This document shows, piece by piece, positions 47,879 to 59,845 of a stretch of DNA of 64,000 nucleotides (position 1 is its first letter; every line of letters begins with the position of its first letter). The notes beneath the pieces were generated by a model. It was not told the origin of the DNA and did no database searches. It saw nothing but the letters and a program-made list of their open reading frames with translations. A program made the translations under genes and the position numbers. The DNA is from Collariella sp. IMI 366227 (lineage: Eukaryota > Ascomycota > Sordariomycetes > Sordariales > Chaetomiaceae). The DNA is taken from the NCBI GenBank assembly GCA_027946355.1, contig JAPEUS010000002.1, forward strand, positions 1,798,001 through 1,862,000. The letters run 5' to 3'.

Positions 47879-50800
47879 GGGCCGCCTCCACGCGATGGTC
47901 TGGATTTGAAGGGGACTGTATTGATGCGGCTTCCATTGGCACGGCTTCTTTGGAGGAATCAGGGGGATACAGTTCGATACCCCGTGCTGGCTGCTTCCTG
48001 CAGAAGTGCGATCTACGACGCCAGGATGGTTGGGATGTGGCGAGAGAAATGGGCATGCGAAAGGGGCGACGCCAAGGCCTTCAGGGGCTCACTTCACAAA
48101 CCAACCGACATCATCAGCATCATCATGTCCATGAAGTCATCACAATCATTCGGGAAGCTGAGCTCTGGAGGCAACCTCGAGCTATTCGGTCAGTGATTGC
48201 CTCCGCCGCAAAGAGACGGTCCGAAATGGAACACCGCATATGACAAGGAGGTTAGGCTTCTGGACCGCAACAAGGTTGATGATGTCAGCTGGAATCGTGT
48301 TCCACTGTTCCACTGGCGAAATGTGGTGGATGTGAGCGGCGAGCCATACAGCGAAGGATCCAGTTGAAGCAGAGAATACGATCCTAGCTGAACCCCCGAA
48401 CCACCTACGTATGCAGAGCCATGCGTCCCGAATAACAAAATGAACAGAGAGGCCGATGATGTTTCAGTTTTTGCGAGAGGAAATGTCGTGAAGGTGGTGG
48501 CGTTTCGAAGCTCAAGGGTAGCTCCGTCACCGGGATGGATGTCTGTCCTCCCACGCCTCCCTCCTGGTGACACATGTGACGATGTGTGGGAGAAAACTGG
48601 TGATGTCAAGTCAACAATAAGAGGGAGTTCGGGTGATGATGGCAATGGCGAAGGCGATGACAAGGGGTACCCATTGTCCGGTTGCTGAGAGAAGAGCCTA
48701 TTCGACGATGAATGAGATGGACCCCGTTCCAGACTTTCGGGAGGCGCAAGCTAAGACGATGCAATCTGAGCTTATCTGCGCCGGGATGTCAGTAACGGCA
48801 TCATTGGAGTCTTCCCCCCGTCGTGAGGCTCAAGTGGGAGACTGGTCTGGGCCAAAATCAAAGTTGGGTGGAGAAAAGCATTGTGTGAGATGGACGGAGA
48901 TGGAGTTCGCAGTTCTTTCCTAAAGTGGGGGGCTGTGGTGGGGGACAGGGGTCCCAGTGACGTCATGGGTCCGCCCAACCTGCAGCAGTGGCACCACTTT
49001 CAACGACAGCTCCTTCCTGTGACATCGTTTCTGACCTCAGTGCTTCTTTTCAGCCACCAAACAAACACAATTTGACAGCGACACTGGATCTCATCGAATT
49101 CCACCATGTTTCATGTTCAGCAGCTCACATCACGATTCCACCTCCACCCACCTCCCAAACTTTTTCTCCCCCTTGCCTCCTGGTCTAGTCCGGCCTCGGT
49201 CTCCCTGCCAAGGCCTCGTGTTGTTGTTGTTGTTGACCGAGCCTTGCTTCGGACCCTGCGTCTCCCTCTCCTCGTGGTTAGTGCCCTACGGCCAGGTGCG
49301 TGGCAGGGCAGATATGGCATTTATAATTCCCGCATTTCACGGTGGGCACGAAAACGGCCTCGGCAGACTGCCCATTGCTTGAAATGCCATGGTTTTCCGC
49401 ATCCGCGCTGCGGGCCTGGCCAAGTTTTGGTCCCGACGACGGACACTCTCCCGCTGGCCATTGGCCCCCTCTTCTGCACGGAGGGCGCTGGACTGCAGTT
49501 ATCCCTGTTTGTTGTGGAGAGACGTCGAGCAGCGTTTCCCAGTTCGCAGGCCGGGGAGAACTAACAGATGCTAAATGGGCGAGGTTCGGACGTTGTCTCC
49601 ATGTACTGGTACTTCAGGGTGGGACAAGCCCTGACGCCCACAAACGCCTGCATCATTGTCCAACCACTGACATCATGGCCACCTGCACATCTTTCACGTC
49701 AATGGGGGGCGAGGCGGCCACCTGTTGGCTCGGTTGCCATGGCCTTGAACGGACGGCAGCCATGTCAGGTACCTTGACTTCTTGCCATGGATCCCCACCG
49801 GCGAAGAAACCTGACGGTGATGGCCAGCCTTGCCTCGTCCAACCTCTCTAGTCTTTGTCATTCCCATGTGGTGAAGTGGAATCGCGGAGTCGGTGGACTC
49901 TACCGTGGTTTACCAGGTTGCGAACAGCTTCCTTTGTCGCCAGCGACCTCCTTCATCATCTATTCGCCTCAGCCGAATTTTGATGACCGAAAAGAGGGTA
50001 CAGGCAGCCGGGGAACATTGGACTGACCTCACTCTGGACTCCTCTGCCGCAGGATCTGCAGGGTCTTGCCATTTTGGGTCCCGTTCGCCCCAAGCACCCC
50101 TCATGCTACCACCCTCTCCGTCACCAACGTCCGATGTGATAGACGCACCAGAATGCTGTGCCACTCTACCCAGCGCACAGTAAGCCCGGGAATGAGCATT
50201 CCGGCCGCTGGACGAATGCTCTTGGGACACAGATACCCGGACGAAGGACCAGACGGCTGCTCCCATGTAGCGCGGCTGTCCGTAGCCCTGGAGACTGCGC
50301 AAACATCTTCGTGACGAGCAGACGTTCTCTCAGGACGGCTGGCTGGTTGACCAGGCGGATACCTACGCCATAGCTGACAACCGCCCCCGGCATGGACAAT
50401 CCTTGCTCGAACCGCACAGTTCTTCGCCGATCAGTCATGTAACGGGAAGGCCTGCAGGTCGCTGTCGTAGCGCTAACGCATCCCCATGGGATGGCCGGTG
50501 ATGGGCGTGTGGGGTCCTCGTTTGTCATGCTTCTGCGAGGTTGGCGTTTGCAACGCAGATCTCACGGTGACGGCACCACCTCAAGGGGAAGGCGAGGATC
50601 CCACGACAAGCCGGACCCTCTTTTCCATCGTCGACCCTTCGAGCCTCTGCCATCCTCGCCCACGACCGCAGTCTCAGAGTCACCCAGCCTACCCCCTGTG
50701 GAGTGATCACCCGCCACAAGCGCCCGCCTTATAAGATAGGTAGACTGCTGGAGAAGTAGCCCTCTCCTCCGTTATAAAGCCTGGCCCCTCCCACATCTTG

Positions 50801-51082
50801 GTCATCTGCCCCTCCGTTTCTACATTCCCATCTCAGGTACTCAAAACCAAGTCACGCGCCTCCAATCTCCATCCACTCTCCATCCAATCTTCTACCAAAC
50901 GACAAACTTTGGTTAGTCCGTGGCACCTCGACCGCATCGCAAGCAGGTCTCCGAAACATTTTCTTACCTGATTGATTGTCCAGCCCATCAATCTTCTCCC
51001 GCGCAATACACAACAAGACAACGCAAGTCAACCCTTGCCTTACACCACGCACAAAAACACCACAACCAACAACCAAAACATC
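47879..51082. other. Intergenic, no gene seen
   Basis: 3.2 kb with no convincing coding frame. The last 250 bp before 51083 is C/A-rich and reads like a fungal 5' UTR. A TATAAG motif lies near 50730 and a TTATAAAG near 50773, plausible TATA elements for the small gene downstream. Confidence 0.4.
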
Positions 51083-51337
51083 ATGTCGGCCACCCAGCAG
51101 CACTACTCCTCTTCCATGTCCATGTCGCCGCCCCCGCCCTCAGATCTGGGCTCGTACGCGCGCACCATGCACCAGCACACCAAGCGCCAGATGGAGGCCA
51201 TCTCGTCGCCTCCGAGGAGTAGCAGCAGTAACGGCTCCACCGACTCCCACCACAACAACCAGGGGTCGCCCACGGGGCTGCCCAACGGCTACTCCAGTCG
51301 GAATCGCAACTCGAGCCAGTACAGCTACCAGACTTGA
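51083..51337 (+). CDS. Small Ser-rich protein, 84 residues
   Basis: Family not recognised. A single exon begins MSATQQHYSSSMSMSPPPP. A short conserved-looking core, SDLGSYARTMHQHTKRQMEAI, is predicted helical and is the only part that is not low complexity. The rest is Ser/Asn/Gly-rich (SSPPRSSSSNGSTDSHHNN). No signal peptide, membrane segment or metal site is seen. The ATG has a good fungal context (AACATCATGTC) and follows a C/A-rich leader of at least 200 nt with TATA-like elements 310-350 bp upstream. This favours a real transcript. A function cannot be given. Confidence 0.6.
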   Translation: MSATQQHYSSSMSMSPPPPSDLGSYARTMHQHTKRQMEAISSPPRSSSSNGSTDSHHNNQGSPTGLPNGYSSRNRNSSQYSYQT

Positions 51338-51896
51338 AGAGGCCGGAGCGCGATAGGGTCTGATGGTGTGATGAAAGAGACATGGCTGGCGCCGATAACC
51401 GACTCGATGACCGGGTCGGAAGAGAAATAAGGACGACGACGAATGAAACCGAGCATCATGGCTCGAAGGGGGTCGAGGGTGATAACTCGATTCCGATACA
51501 CGACAATGGAAGTCCAGAAGCAACGAGGAAGGACGGATTGAGATGACGAGACATTATGATCTGGCGCATTTTTGCTTCGGTCGGTTTGAGCCGATCTGCA
51601 TCGGGTTGGCGGGCGATTTTAGGGTGTTCGTTCGTTTGACGCACGGCGTTATTTGAAGGAAGGATGGGATTAGGTTAGGCAACAAGTTCCCAGTGTTGCA
51701 ACGGAATATAAGCAGCGATTCACAACCATAATTATTGATTGTTGTGTGATGCTATTTGAGTCCTGAAAATAAGCAATGTGTTACTCGTTTCCCCCCCACC
51801 CAGCCAGGAACCAACTCACGAACGCAGTAAGAATAGTAGCCGAAAACGAGTCAAACCCGTTTTTCATAAACGTTGTCCCTGCCGATTCGGATCTGT
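51338..51896. other. Convergent 3' flanks
   Basis: 560 bp between the small Ser-rich gene and YJU2, which converge. It should hold both 3' UTRs. No coding signal is seen. Confidence 0.4.
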
Positions 51897-52802
51897 TCAG
51901 ACCAGCGGCTGCTTCTTCTTGATGCCGAGTAGCGCCGCGTGGTCCTTTTTTTTTCTTGACCTGGCGCTTAAAGGTCGGAGGCGGCGGAAGATCGGGTGTT
52001 GCAGGTTTCGAAGCGACCGTCGACGCCGCAGCCGAACTCGACCCCGAAGCCCCCACCCTATTCGCAGTCCCATTTCCATTCCCCCATCAACACCCTCATC
52101 TTCCTCCATGATTTCCCCAACGTTTCCTCCAAGGCATCCTGCCTTCTCGCAAACGCAAACGCCCTCCTCGCCGCCTCCGCATCCTCCTCCTCCTGCCTCC
52201 TCCTCACCTCCTCCTCAGGCCTCACCACCCCGCCCCAACAACATCCAACAACTCCCCCGCCCTCCCTATTCGCCTTCTCCAACCTCGCATTCCGACTCCG
52301 AATCTCATCCAATGCATCCGCCACCGCCATCTCCCTCTTCGCATCCTCTGTCTTGGCCTCCAACTCCGCCATAGCATTCCTCCTCCTCCCCTCCCGCTCC
52401 GCCATCTCCCTCTCCAATCGATCCAGCCTCTGATCATCCGTCTCCCCCTCCTCCCCAGCCCCGCCCCTTCCAACCCTCTCTTCCACGGCTCCGTATTCCG
52501 CTTCGCGCCCCGCTCCATCACGTAGTCCTGATTCTTCGGGTCCGTCCGGAACACGATCTCGGCCGAGCACCGCGTGCACCGAATGTAGAAGCGGTAGAGC
52601 TGAATCCCCAGGTATTTCTCGCCGACGGGCGTTTCCGCGCGCGTTGAACTTGCGCCCGCGGTACATGTACTCGCCGCACGCGACGCAGCGGAGGGAAAAG
52701 GGTGCCATAAGGCGGACCGTTTGGACTTTGGGGCCAGTGGCGACGCCCTTGGGTTTGCGCCCGCGCCCGACAAGGAGGGGTCGAAGTCGGGGGTAGTATT
52801 TC
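51897..52802 (-). CDS. YJU2: Splicing factor Yju2/CWC16 (CCDC94 family), 5' exon not located
   Basis: Yju2 joins the spliceosome with the NineTeen complex and acts around the first catalytic step. The exon from 52802 starts with KYYPPDFDPSLSG in corrected form. It continues to VRLMAPFSLRCVACGEYMYRGRKFNAR, ETPVGEKYLGIQLYRFYIRCTRCSAEIVFRTDPKNQDY and MERGAKRNTEPWKR. The two CxxC pairs form the family's zinc site. A long Glu/Arg coiled coil follows (DQRLDRLEREMAEREGRRRNAMAELEAKTEDAKREM). The end is basic (PPPTFKRQVKKKK...DHAALLGIKKKQPLV, stop at 51897-51899). At least five single-base shifts are needed. These include the C5 run in the YYPP codons, a shift at KFNAR/ETPVG, and an A9-GG run near 51945. 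The usual N terminus (MSERKVL...) must be in an upstream exon that I could not place. Family identity is strong. Confidence 0.78.
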
Positions 52803-53040
52803 CTGTGGAGAGGGGGTTAGCATGGGATTGGGTGTGAATGGGGGACGGGGGTAGTTAGAGTTGGGAGGGTGGTTCGGGGTTGTGATGTTGGTGAAGATGG
52901 GAGTCTGTTGCTGATTGAAGGTGGTCGTCGCGCTTGCTGCGAAGGTTGGTGGTTGTGGTTGGAAGCAGAGAGTTGGAGAGACGAAACGCCACCTGAGGCT
53001 GAAATGCCAAGGGACCAATACTTTTGACAGGGTTAGGGTT

Positions 53041-53990
53041 CTACATGCACCTGCTCTGCTGCTTCAATGTGAATGACGCCAGAGAGATTGGAATTGGCAG
53101 TGTTCCAATAACAAACGGGTCGATCATGGACGGCGGCCGGATGTTGGCGGCTGAAGTCGTTTGCTGCGACTCTTGCCGCTCATGGCCGGGGGTGAACGAC
53201 TCCTTCAAAATAGTCTTGCTCGGGCTCGGAGTCCTGATTTGGGATGCTGGTACTCCGTATTCACGGGGCCCCATGATTCTACCAGGCATTGCCCTGATCG
53301 GTGAAGAGCTCGACCTGTGGCTTTTGATCGTCCCAGAAATGCTCCCTTTCTGCAGCCTCTGTTCGGTCGATTTCAGGATGTCGGAAAGCGCCGAGTCAGT
53401 TGACATCTATCTCCCTCTGTGCCTCAATGGCGTTGAAGGCAGAGACCGGACCGGGCTGACAGGAGACTCGACGGGTTTTGGGATCCTCAAGTTTTCCATC
53501 TGGGGAGATACCCCACGCTCACAGACGGCTTAACCTCATGACGGCTCCTGTTTGCAACGAGAGCCGGCTTCAGCGGTTTAGGAAGCACCCTCGAGAACGT
53601 CCGAAGAGCATAATCCACGGGTGATACCACCACCGATGTCGTTGGCTGTTGGGATCCGCCAAAGTCATCACCATTGCTCCTCTGCCGCATTGGGTACGGA
53701 TACTCATGAATAGTATGATGCAGTTTGGGCAGCGTGGGCGCCCTATTTTTCAATGGTCACGACCCGCGACTGTCGTCCTTTCTCCTCCTTCTGTACACCT
53801 CCTGTTGCCAGCATTACTGACATTCGGGTCATGCAACGCATCCTCGTCAATCCAGCTCGGCGCCCTCTTACACACCTTAACCTCCTCCATTGGAATCAGC
53901 GCCGTCGTCGATGACGACGACCCTTGCCCCGGCCATCCACATGACTCACACCTCCCGAAATGAAAATGCCCTTTACTACACGCCCTCAGA
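53041..53990 (-). pseudogene. Decayed Ser/Pro-rich fungal gene
   Basis: Read on the minus strand, protein-like segments follow each other in several frames. They are SSSSTTALIPMEEVKVCKR with APSWIDEDALHDPNVSNAG (about 53960-53830), NRAPTLPKLHHTIHEYPYP with PTTSVVVSPVDYALRTFSR (53750-53600), MENLRIPKPVESPVSP with VRSLPSTPLRH (53500-53415), and MSTDSALSDILKSTEQRL to the stop at 53041. In-frame stops (TGA before the second segment, TAG before the fourth) and at least two frame changes interrupt them. The APSWIDEDALH and SALSDILKSTEQRL motifs remind me of a widespread Pezizomycotina protein family of unknown function, but I cannot name it. Unlike the homopolymer shifts elsewhere, the nonsense codons point to true decay, although assembly error cannot be excluded. 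Confidence 0.45.
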
Positions 53991-54080
53991 ATAAGCGGCG
54001 TGCTCCTGCACCTCTTTCACCCCCAAACCCCTCCCGCTCCCTCCTTATTATCATCCCATCCCATCTTACACTCCCCATCC

Positions 54081-54499
54081 TCAGAAAACCCACCCCACCC
54101 CAGACCACCCCTTCTTCAACCTCCTCCTCTCCTCCTGCCCTCCCCCGTCCAGCTCAGGCCCCAACGCGCCCGCCATGCACACATCTCCATCCGAAACCCC
54201 GTTCCTCTCAAACCGCCCCCAACAATACCACAACCCCAAGAAGCTTTCTCTCCTCATTCTCATCCCGCTCCCCTTTCTTTCTCTTCCACACGCTTACCCT
54301 TTGTCCGCTTTGACGGCCACAGCAGAAAAATGCTCAGGGCTGCGCCCACTGCAAACGCGGCTGCAATGAAGAGTGGGAAAAGGGTAGTGAAGGAGTTGAG
54401 GGGGCATTTGCCGCCCGACACCTCCTTTGGTGTTGATATGTCGGGGGCGAGGTGGTGTGGAGTGTTGAAGGAGGGAAGGTGGTTGGCGCGGTTGACATG
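54081..54499 (-). CDS. Possible small single-pass membrane protein
   Basis: A clear membrane segment, LFPLFIAAAFAVGAALSIFLL, is flanked by NSFTT before and the basic WPSKRTKGKR after it, a usual stop-transfer arrangement. A candidate start MSTAPTTFPPSTLH at 54499 is in another frame, so one shift is needed. The frame with the membrane segment ends at 54260. An acidic-basic tail (ERNGVSDGDVCMAGALG...) in a third frame ends at 54081. The C-rich to G-rich change on the minus strand resembles the other genes here. No family is recognised. The opposite strand is also open over much of this stretch, so the call is weak. Confidence 0.3.
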
Positions 54500-55411
54500 T
54501 TGGCGGTGAGATGGTGTTTTGTAGGTGTGGTTAAGAGCGTTGTGTGTCAATGCTGTTTCTCGTCGTCAAGGAGTCGTGATGAATGCTGTAGACTGGCATT
54601 CATGCATCGTCAGGTTGTTGAATCTGAGTATTGGGGAGCATTCCGGAAATGGGTGAGCATATTGACGGGGCAGGCAGAGAAACAAGATATCTGGACTGAG
54701 ATCATAACACCAGCCTCACTGGAATTTATCCCATCCAGTATCTCGCCAGTTGTCTCGCAGAAGTGCTGTGTTGGAATGGGTTGTGTTGCCATTGAAGGCA
54801 AGAATCGCTCATTCAATGCCCGAGCTTCATCACGTAAACGCGATACCGTTCAAACAGAGTCAGGTATTGGCACGGCACAAGTCTGGTTCGCGTTCAGAGG
54901 ATCGAATCCAACAGCGATAAGCATGTAAGAACGTATCTGTAAAAACAATGACTGTCTGATGGAGGATTCTTGGACACTTCAATCCCATGGACCATAAACA
55001 CTGGATGTCAGAGCAAAACTAGAATCATGGAGACCAGAGACAGAGTGATATCTTGACAATCAACCCAGCGAACACCAGAACACCATTGCACCATCCGTAA
55101 CATGTCATGCGGCAGCAGTCAATGCATTGCCACAAGTGCATTTTTGAAGAGTTGACGAAAGACTCCTTTAACTCAGTGTCCCCGAACCATCCATCCACGA
55201 CGCCAATGCGGGCTAGTATGCTCCCTCTGCAATCCACCATGTTCCTGACTCAAGCCCAAATATCAACGTCGAAATCAAGATGCCCGAGGGCAAAGAAATA
55301 GAAGGGGAAAAAAGAAAAGAAGATATGGCCGTGAGCTAACCCCATATGTGCAACGAATCATGCTCTGAGAGCACTGGTCGCACACGGCAAACCAGGGGTT
55401 TCAGCCACACC

Positions 55412-57127
55412 TTAGTGCGAGCCATGGCGATGACGGTGCAGGTGATGCAGCTCGCGCCTCGCGTTCTCGCCCCCAAAGGTCGCCGTCACGGTGACCGTCT
55501 CGGTAGTCAGCATGACATACTCGACTGTCTCGATGACTACAATCTTGTTGACCACGTTGCCATTGGTGACGTAGTCGGTGCGGACAAGCTCGTAGCCACT
55601 GGGGACAGGGGGATCCGACAGGGTCGGAGTAGGAGAGGGAGAAGAAGTAGACTCGGCAAGGGCGGCGACTTCAAGGCTGGCCTCGGAAGTAGCCGTGGGC
55701 GACTCCTTAAACACACCGCCAGGAAGATGCGAGGTACCCGTAGCGCCCGGCGAGTAGGTGACGGTCGGAACGGGAACATAGACAGCGGAGGTTTGGGCGT
55801 TGGGGCCGCCGAGCGCAGGAGCAGGGCCGTATTGAATAGCGACATTGCCCGGCAGGGCGTCGCCAATGAAGCCCTTCATCCTCTCGTCGGCGACAATTGG
55901 CCTAGGAGGCATCTTGCACTTCCTCATTTCATCCTCGCTCTGGACCGTGAAGACAGGGCAGTCGGAGACCATGCCGCTCTCATTGGTGCAAATGTCAACG
56001 GCCGACTGAAGGACATCGACGTTCCAGCCGCTGATGAAATCGCCATGGTAGCCGAAACCTAGAAAAAACAAGTCAAAAGATTGTCGGAGTAAGAGCAAAT
56101 TGGCAGCTACATACCTTGAACATCGCCGTTGGAGATAACAAACTCGCCTGGAATGCCGACAAAGGCATTGGAGGCCCAAATCGTCTCGTAAAAAAGACCA
56201 GGCAACTTCACAGGGAAGTCGTCGGGGCAGTTCCCATTAAGAACCAGGTCAGGATACGCGACGTGAGACATGTGGTCCGGGGAACTGATGTCCTTGCCAT
56301 TCCAGCACGAAGGGAACGAGACTTCAAACCGAATGCCGTCGGTGCAGTGCTGGTCCAGATAGGCCTTGTCCGGCAGGTAGTGGCGGAACAGGCTGCCCTC
56401 GGGGTCCTTTTGATAGTTGAGGCAGTTGAAGCCGATGGCACGCTGAGCGAGGTCGTGCTGGTTAGTCTGACCCAGCGAAGCCCACAGCGACTTCGGCGGG
56501 TCAGGCTGCATGAAATCCAGTCCGCCGATCGAGTAGTTGCGGCGCCTGCTGTCGCCAGCAATCATGCGGAAGTTGTTGGGGAAAGCTGTAATCCGCTTGG
56601 AACGATCGCGCTGATCAGGGTGAAGGAAGTAGTAGCTAGACAGCTGTTAGTGGGTGTGTTGGAGCAACTTCAAAGGGGATTCGACATACGCAAGCATGCC
56701 GCCAACTTGCTCAACGTCCTGATAGGTGCCATTGGCGTGCTTGAAATAAAGAGTGGGCGCCCAGTAGGCTGACTTGTCCTCGGTCGCAGCGCATGAGGTG
56801 CAGTCGCCATTGATCAGATCCTCATAGGTGGCAGTCTCGCTGAAACCTGTAGAAGAAATTTCGTTAATTATCGGTATCCCACGAATATCTCGGGCGAGAG
56901 ACAGCAGGTCTATCGCCAACTACTGGCGCAGATGATCGCTGATTATAAGGAAAGAGAAAATACTTACCAGAGGAACCGTGAATCGCATGAGCGTGCTGCG
57001 CAACGCGGCCAGGGCTGATGATCGGGTCAAGACGAGCCAAACCGAGTTGGCCACGGCATTCCATGCGCCAGAAGGCAGATGCGCCGCTCACGGCGGTGAG
57101 CACCGCCAGCGAGGTGTCGATTCTCAT
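55412..57127 (-). CDS. Secreted DUF1996 protein
   Basis: Four exons, 57127-56968, 56846-56690, 56635-56115 and 56058-55412, give 494 residues with canonical splice sites throughout. A signal peptide is obvious (MRIDTSLAVLTAVSGASA, cleavage before FWRMECRG). DUF1996 follows: LDPIISPGRVAQHAHAIHGSSG, CTSCAATEDKSAYWAPTLYF, RMIAGDSRRRNY, CWNGKDISSPDHMSHVAYP, CPDDFPVKLPGLFYET and FGYHGDFISGWNVDVLQSAV, covering about residues 20-330. Paired Cys and several His fit an extracellular, possibly metal-binding fold. The C-terminal third is Ser/Thr/Pro-rich and ends in a His/Arg cluster (HHLHRHRHGSH). No GPI signal is seen. Biochemical function of DUF1996 is unknown; some members are linked to WSC or carbohydrate-binding modules. 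The start was set at MRIDTS because it places the signal sequence at the N terminus. Confidence 0.88.
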
Positions 57128-59845
57128 AATGCCGGCTGTCAAGGAGTGACTCCGGGGTTAGACAAACAAGAAAAGGAGGGTGAAAAGGGTTGAAAGAGAT
57201 GCTGATGGAACGACTATCGCCAAAGAATGCGATTGCCGACCGATGAAAAGAGTGTGGTGAATTGTGGGAAGTGGAATTGTGGTCGGCAATCTTGTGGAAG
57301 AAAAACTGTTAGCCCTATTGCCGGCGCGAGTGGAAAGCATTGTTTTGTTTTTTAATTCTGGGAAAGGAGGCGAGAAAAAGAGAAGAAGGAACGTGGTCCC
57401 GTGACCGGAGGCCTGGTTAGGACGAAGACAATAGCAGAGGGCGGTGGTGAGGATGAAGGCTAGAGAGCGGGGTTGTTGTTTGGCTTCCACAACTTCAAGA
57501 ACGTACCAGTTTGACCAGTCGAGGCAACCGTTGATTGTCGGGAGTCACAGACACAGACCTAGGAACCTGACCACGGATGACTGTTCACAGCGGCTTGGCT
57601 CTTCAGCTTGCGGCTACAGAGAGGTTGTGGTGTTGTTGCCTTGTCTTATGTTATGATCTGCCGTATTGCACAGAATCCAGCCCCCGCTTCTGATCCAGCG
57701 GAGAGTTGAAGATGGTCGGGGAGGAGAAAACGAGATCTTTTTGAGACCGGCTGAGAGATGTCGTCAAGCGGCAGACTCCAAATGTTGGATCAAGAAGAGA
57801 AAGTCGGCGATCAACACAGAAGACGGAGGGAAAAAATGAGAGTGAAAAGTCGATGTCGTCGTCGAATGGTAAGGAACGTGGGCCCGAAAACGGGAAATCA
57901 AGATGGTTGTCGAAACTCGAAAGTGAGGGTCGCGGAGTGAAAAGGAGTGGGAGGCAGACAAGGCGCAAACGGCGAAAGAAGGGAGCGGGTGGAAGAGGAG
58001 GAGTGTGACATGGGCGCGAGATAATCCAAATTTGGGACGACCCGAGGGATTGCTTGCGGCCTGCGTTGCAGTGGGCGGTCCAGCATCCTGCAGTCTGGGG
58101 AGGAGCGCCCAGGGGGAGCCCTTGCTGGGGTGACGCAGGCTGCTCTTTCCCGAAGCAGCACCCAGCCATGGAAAGCCAACACCTGATTGGCTGGGTAGGG
58201 AGCACAAGACCTGGCTCCTGGATTAAGGGGACGCTGCAGGGATCAGCGCAGACGTGCCGTGGAGCCTGTGCCTGGCTAATGCAGGAACACCATCACACAC
58301 CGCGAGAGTGGGAGAGCCGCTTTTCCCGACGAAGGACATCGAAACCCTGGATTGAAAAAAAAAAAACCCATGACTCTTGGAAGTTCTCGGAGGATGGGGA
58401 GCCCTGCCGAGAAGACTGGATGACTGAGGTTATGAATGGGCACTTGGACACGGGACACAACCAGAGATGAGCCGAGCACTGCATGAAGTCGAGAACCTCT
58501 GGAAGACCTTTGGAAGCGCGTCAGTCCCGTGGGGTTGGCTGATCGCGGCGTGGGACGGCTATGATTTGGCAATCTCAAGAGATGCGCAGCCCGCTCCACT
58601 CGCGACCATCAGCATCTCACGCCGCCGTCGTACTTGCGACCAACCTGCGGCTGTTCAACAGGGCTTCTGGGTCACGGCAGGTCGTGTCCGGCAAACTCAA
58701 TCTGCTGCCCTCGCGCGGCGTCTGAGACGTGGCGCCATCACGACGTTGAGATAAAGGACGATCGGTTGAAATGCCGAAGCTAGCGATCACGGAGAGAAAG
58801 TCGGGTGACTTCAGGCGGGCGGTTTGCTGTTGGCAAAAGCGGGGTATGGGCGTTGGGTGAAGAAATGGAAGGGGTCTGATGGAAGTCTTGGAAATCTGCT
58901 GGGATCGGACGAGCGCCAACAAAAGGCTGAAACAGTTTCAGTCTTGGATTTGCGCTAACACCATCCTGGCTTGGGTGCCACCAAACCGCACCTCTGACCA
59001 ATCACAAACGCGGATTGGGCGTCTCTTTCCCAGGTCACTTTGTCTGGGGTTGCCGAGCGGCTGTCTTCGTCCTGAGCGGACCATGATGGCCTCACATTGG
59101 ATTCCCCCTTTTTTTGAGGTTGTCAAACGCTCCTCCCGTGGGTGTTCTCGTTGGATAGAAGACGTTGGACAAGGCTTGCGATGGGACGTGCCATGAAACA
59201 CCATCCCCTCCACTGGTGTATCTGTACTTGGGGTTGTTCTTGTCCTCCAGCGGGAACATGGTTGATGACCAAGAAACTGTCCGATGGCATGACCAGATCG
59301 ACTGATCGGCAATCTCGCAAAAACACCAGCTCGGGCCGGGATGCGGGAGCATCGAGCAAGATTCGAACAGGCACAGTCGTGATCTCTTGGACGGGGCAGC
59401 CTGCACTTTGGGGGGAAACCCAGCCCGGTGCCATCGCAGAATCTGCTCGATCTCAACACATGTATTCATGCGTTTCTAGATTTGCAGGAGCAGCATGCCA
59501 TTTCCCATGCAGGTTGAAACCTGCATGTGCCGGGCTTGGCATCTGAAGCGCAATCTGAAGCCCCACAGGTCCACAGCCAAGCGCCACACTTTAACTTGAC
59601 AACAAAAAGGCTGCGCCACATGACCTGGAGTGTGGCTCAGCCAGGCGTCAACCCACCCCCACACAGCAGGGGTGTTTGGCCCTCGCTTGGCATCTGGCCG
59701 CTCTCTGTGGCGCGACATTGGACCCAACCTTGCGCTTCAAGACACGATAGCTTCAATTCTGAATTGTTTTTGCCAGCTCTGCTTTCTGCCTGTTCCAACA
59801 ATTTCTCCTGTCTATGCCGTGGTGAATCTCAATTTACCAATAGCA
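57128..59845. other. Divergent intergenic DUF1996 / SWA2
   Basis: 2.7 kb between divergent starts. The first 600 bp probably holds the DUF1996 leader and promoter. Reading frames such as 57651-58205 (-) are open but not protein-like. Confidence 0.4.

Noticed and set aside
53016..53030. CTG-initiated first exon for YJU2 (LSKVL followed by GT)
   Set aside because: The phase does not match the acceptor at 52802, so it cannot supply the missing N terminus.
53024..53533. 169-codon open frame on the plus strand
   Set aside because: Mirror of the minus-strand decayed gene, whose segments have more protein-like motifs; no domain on the plus strand.
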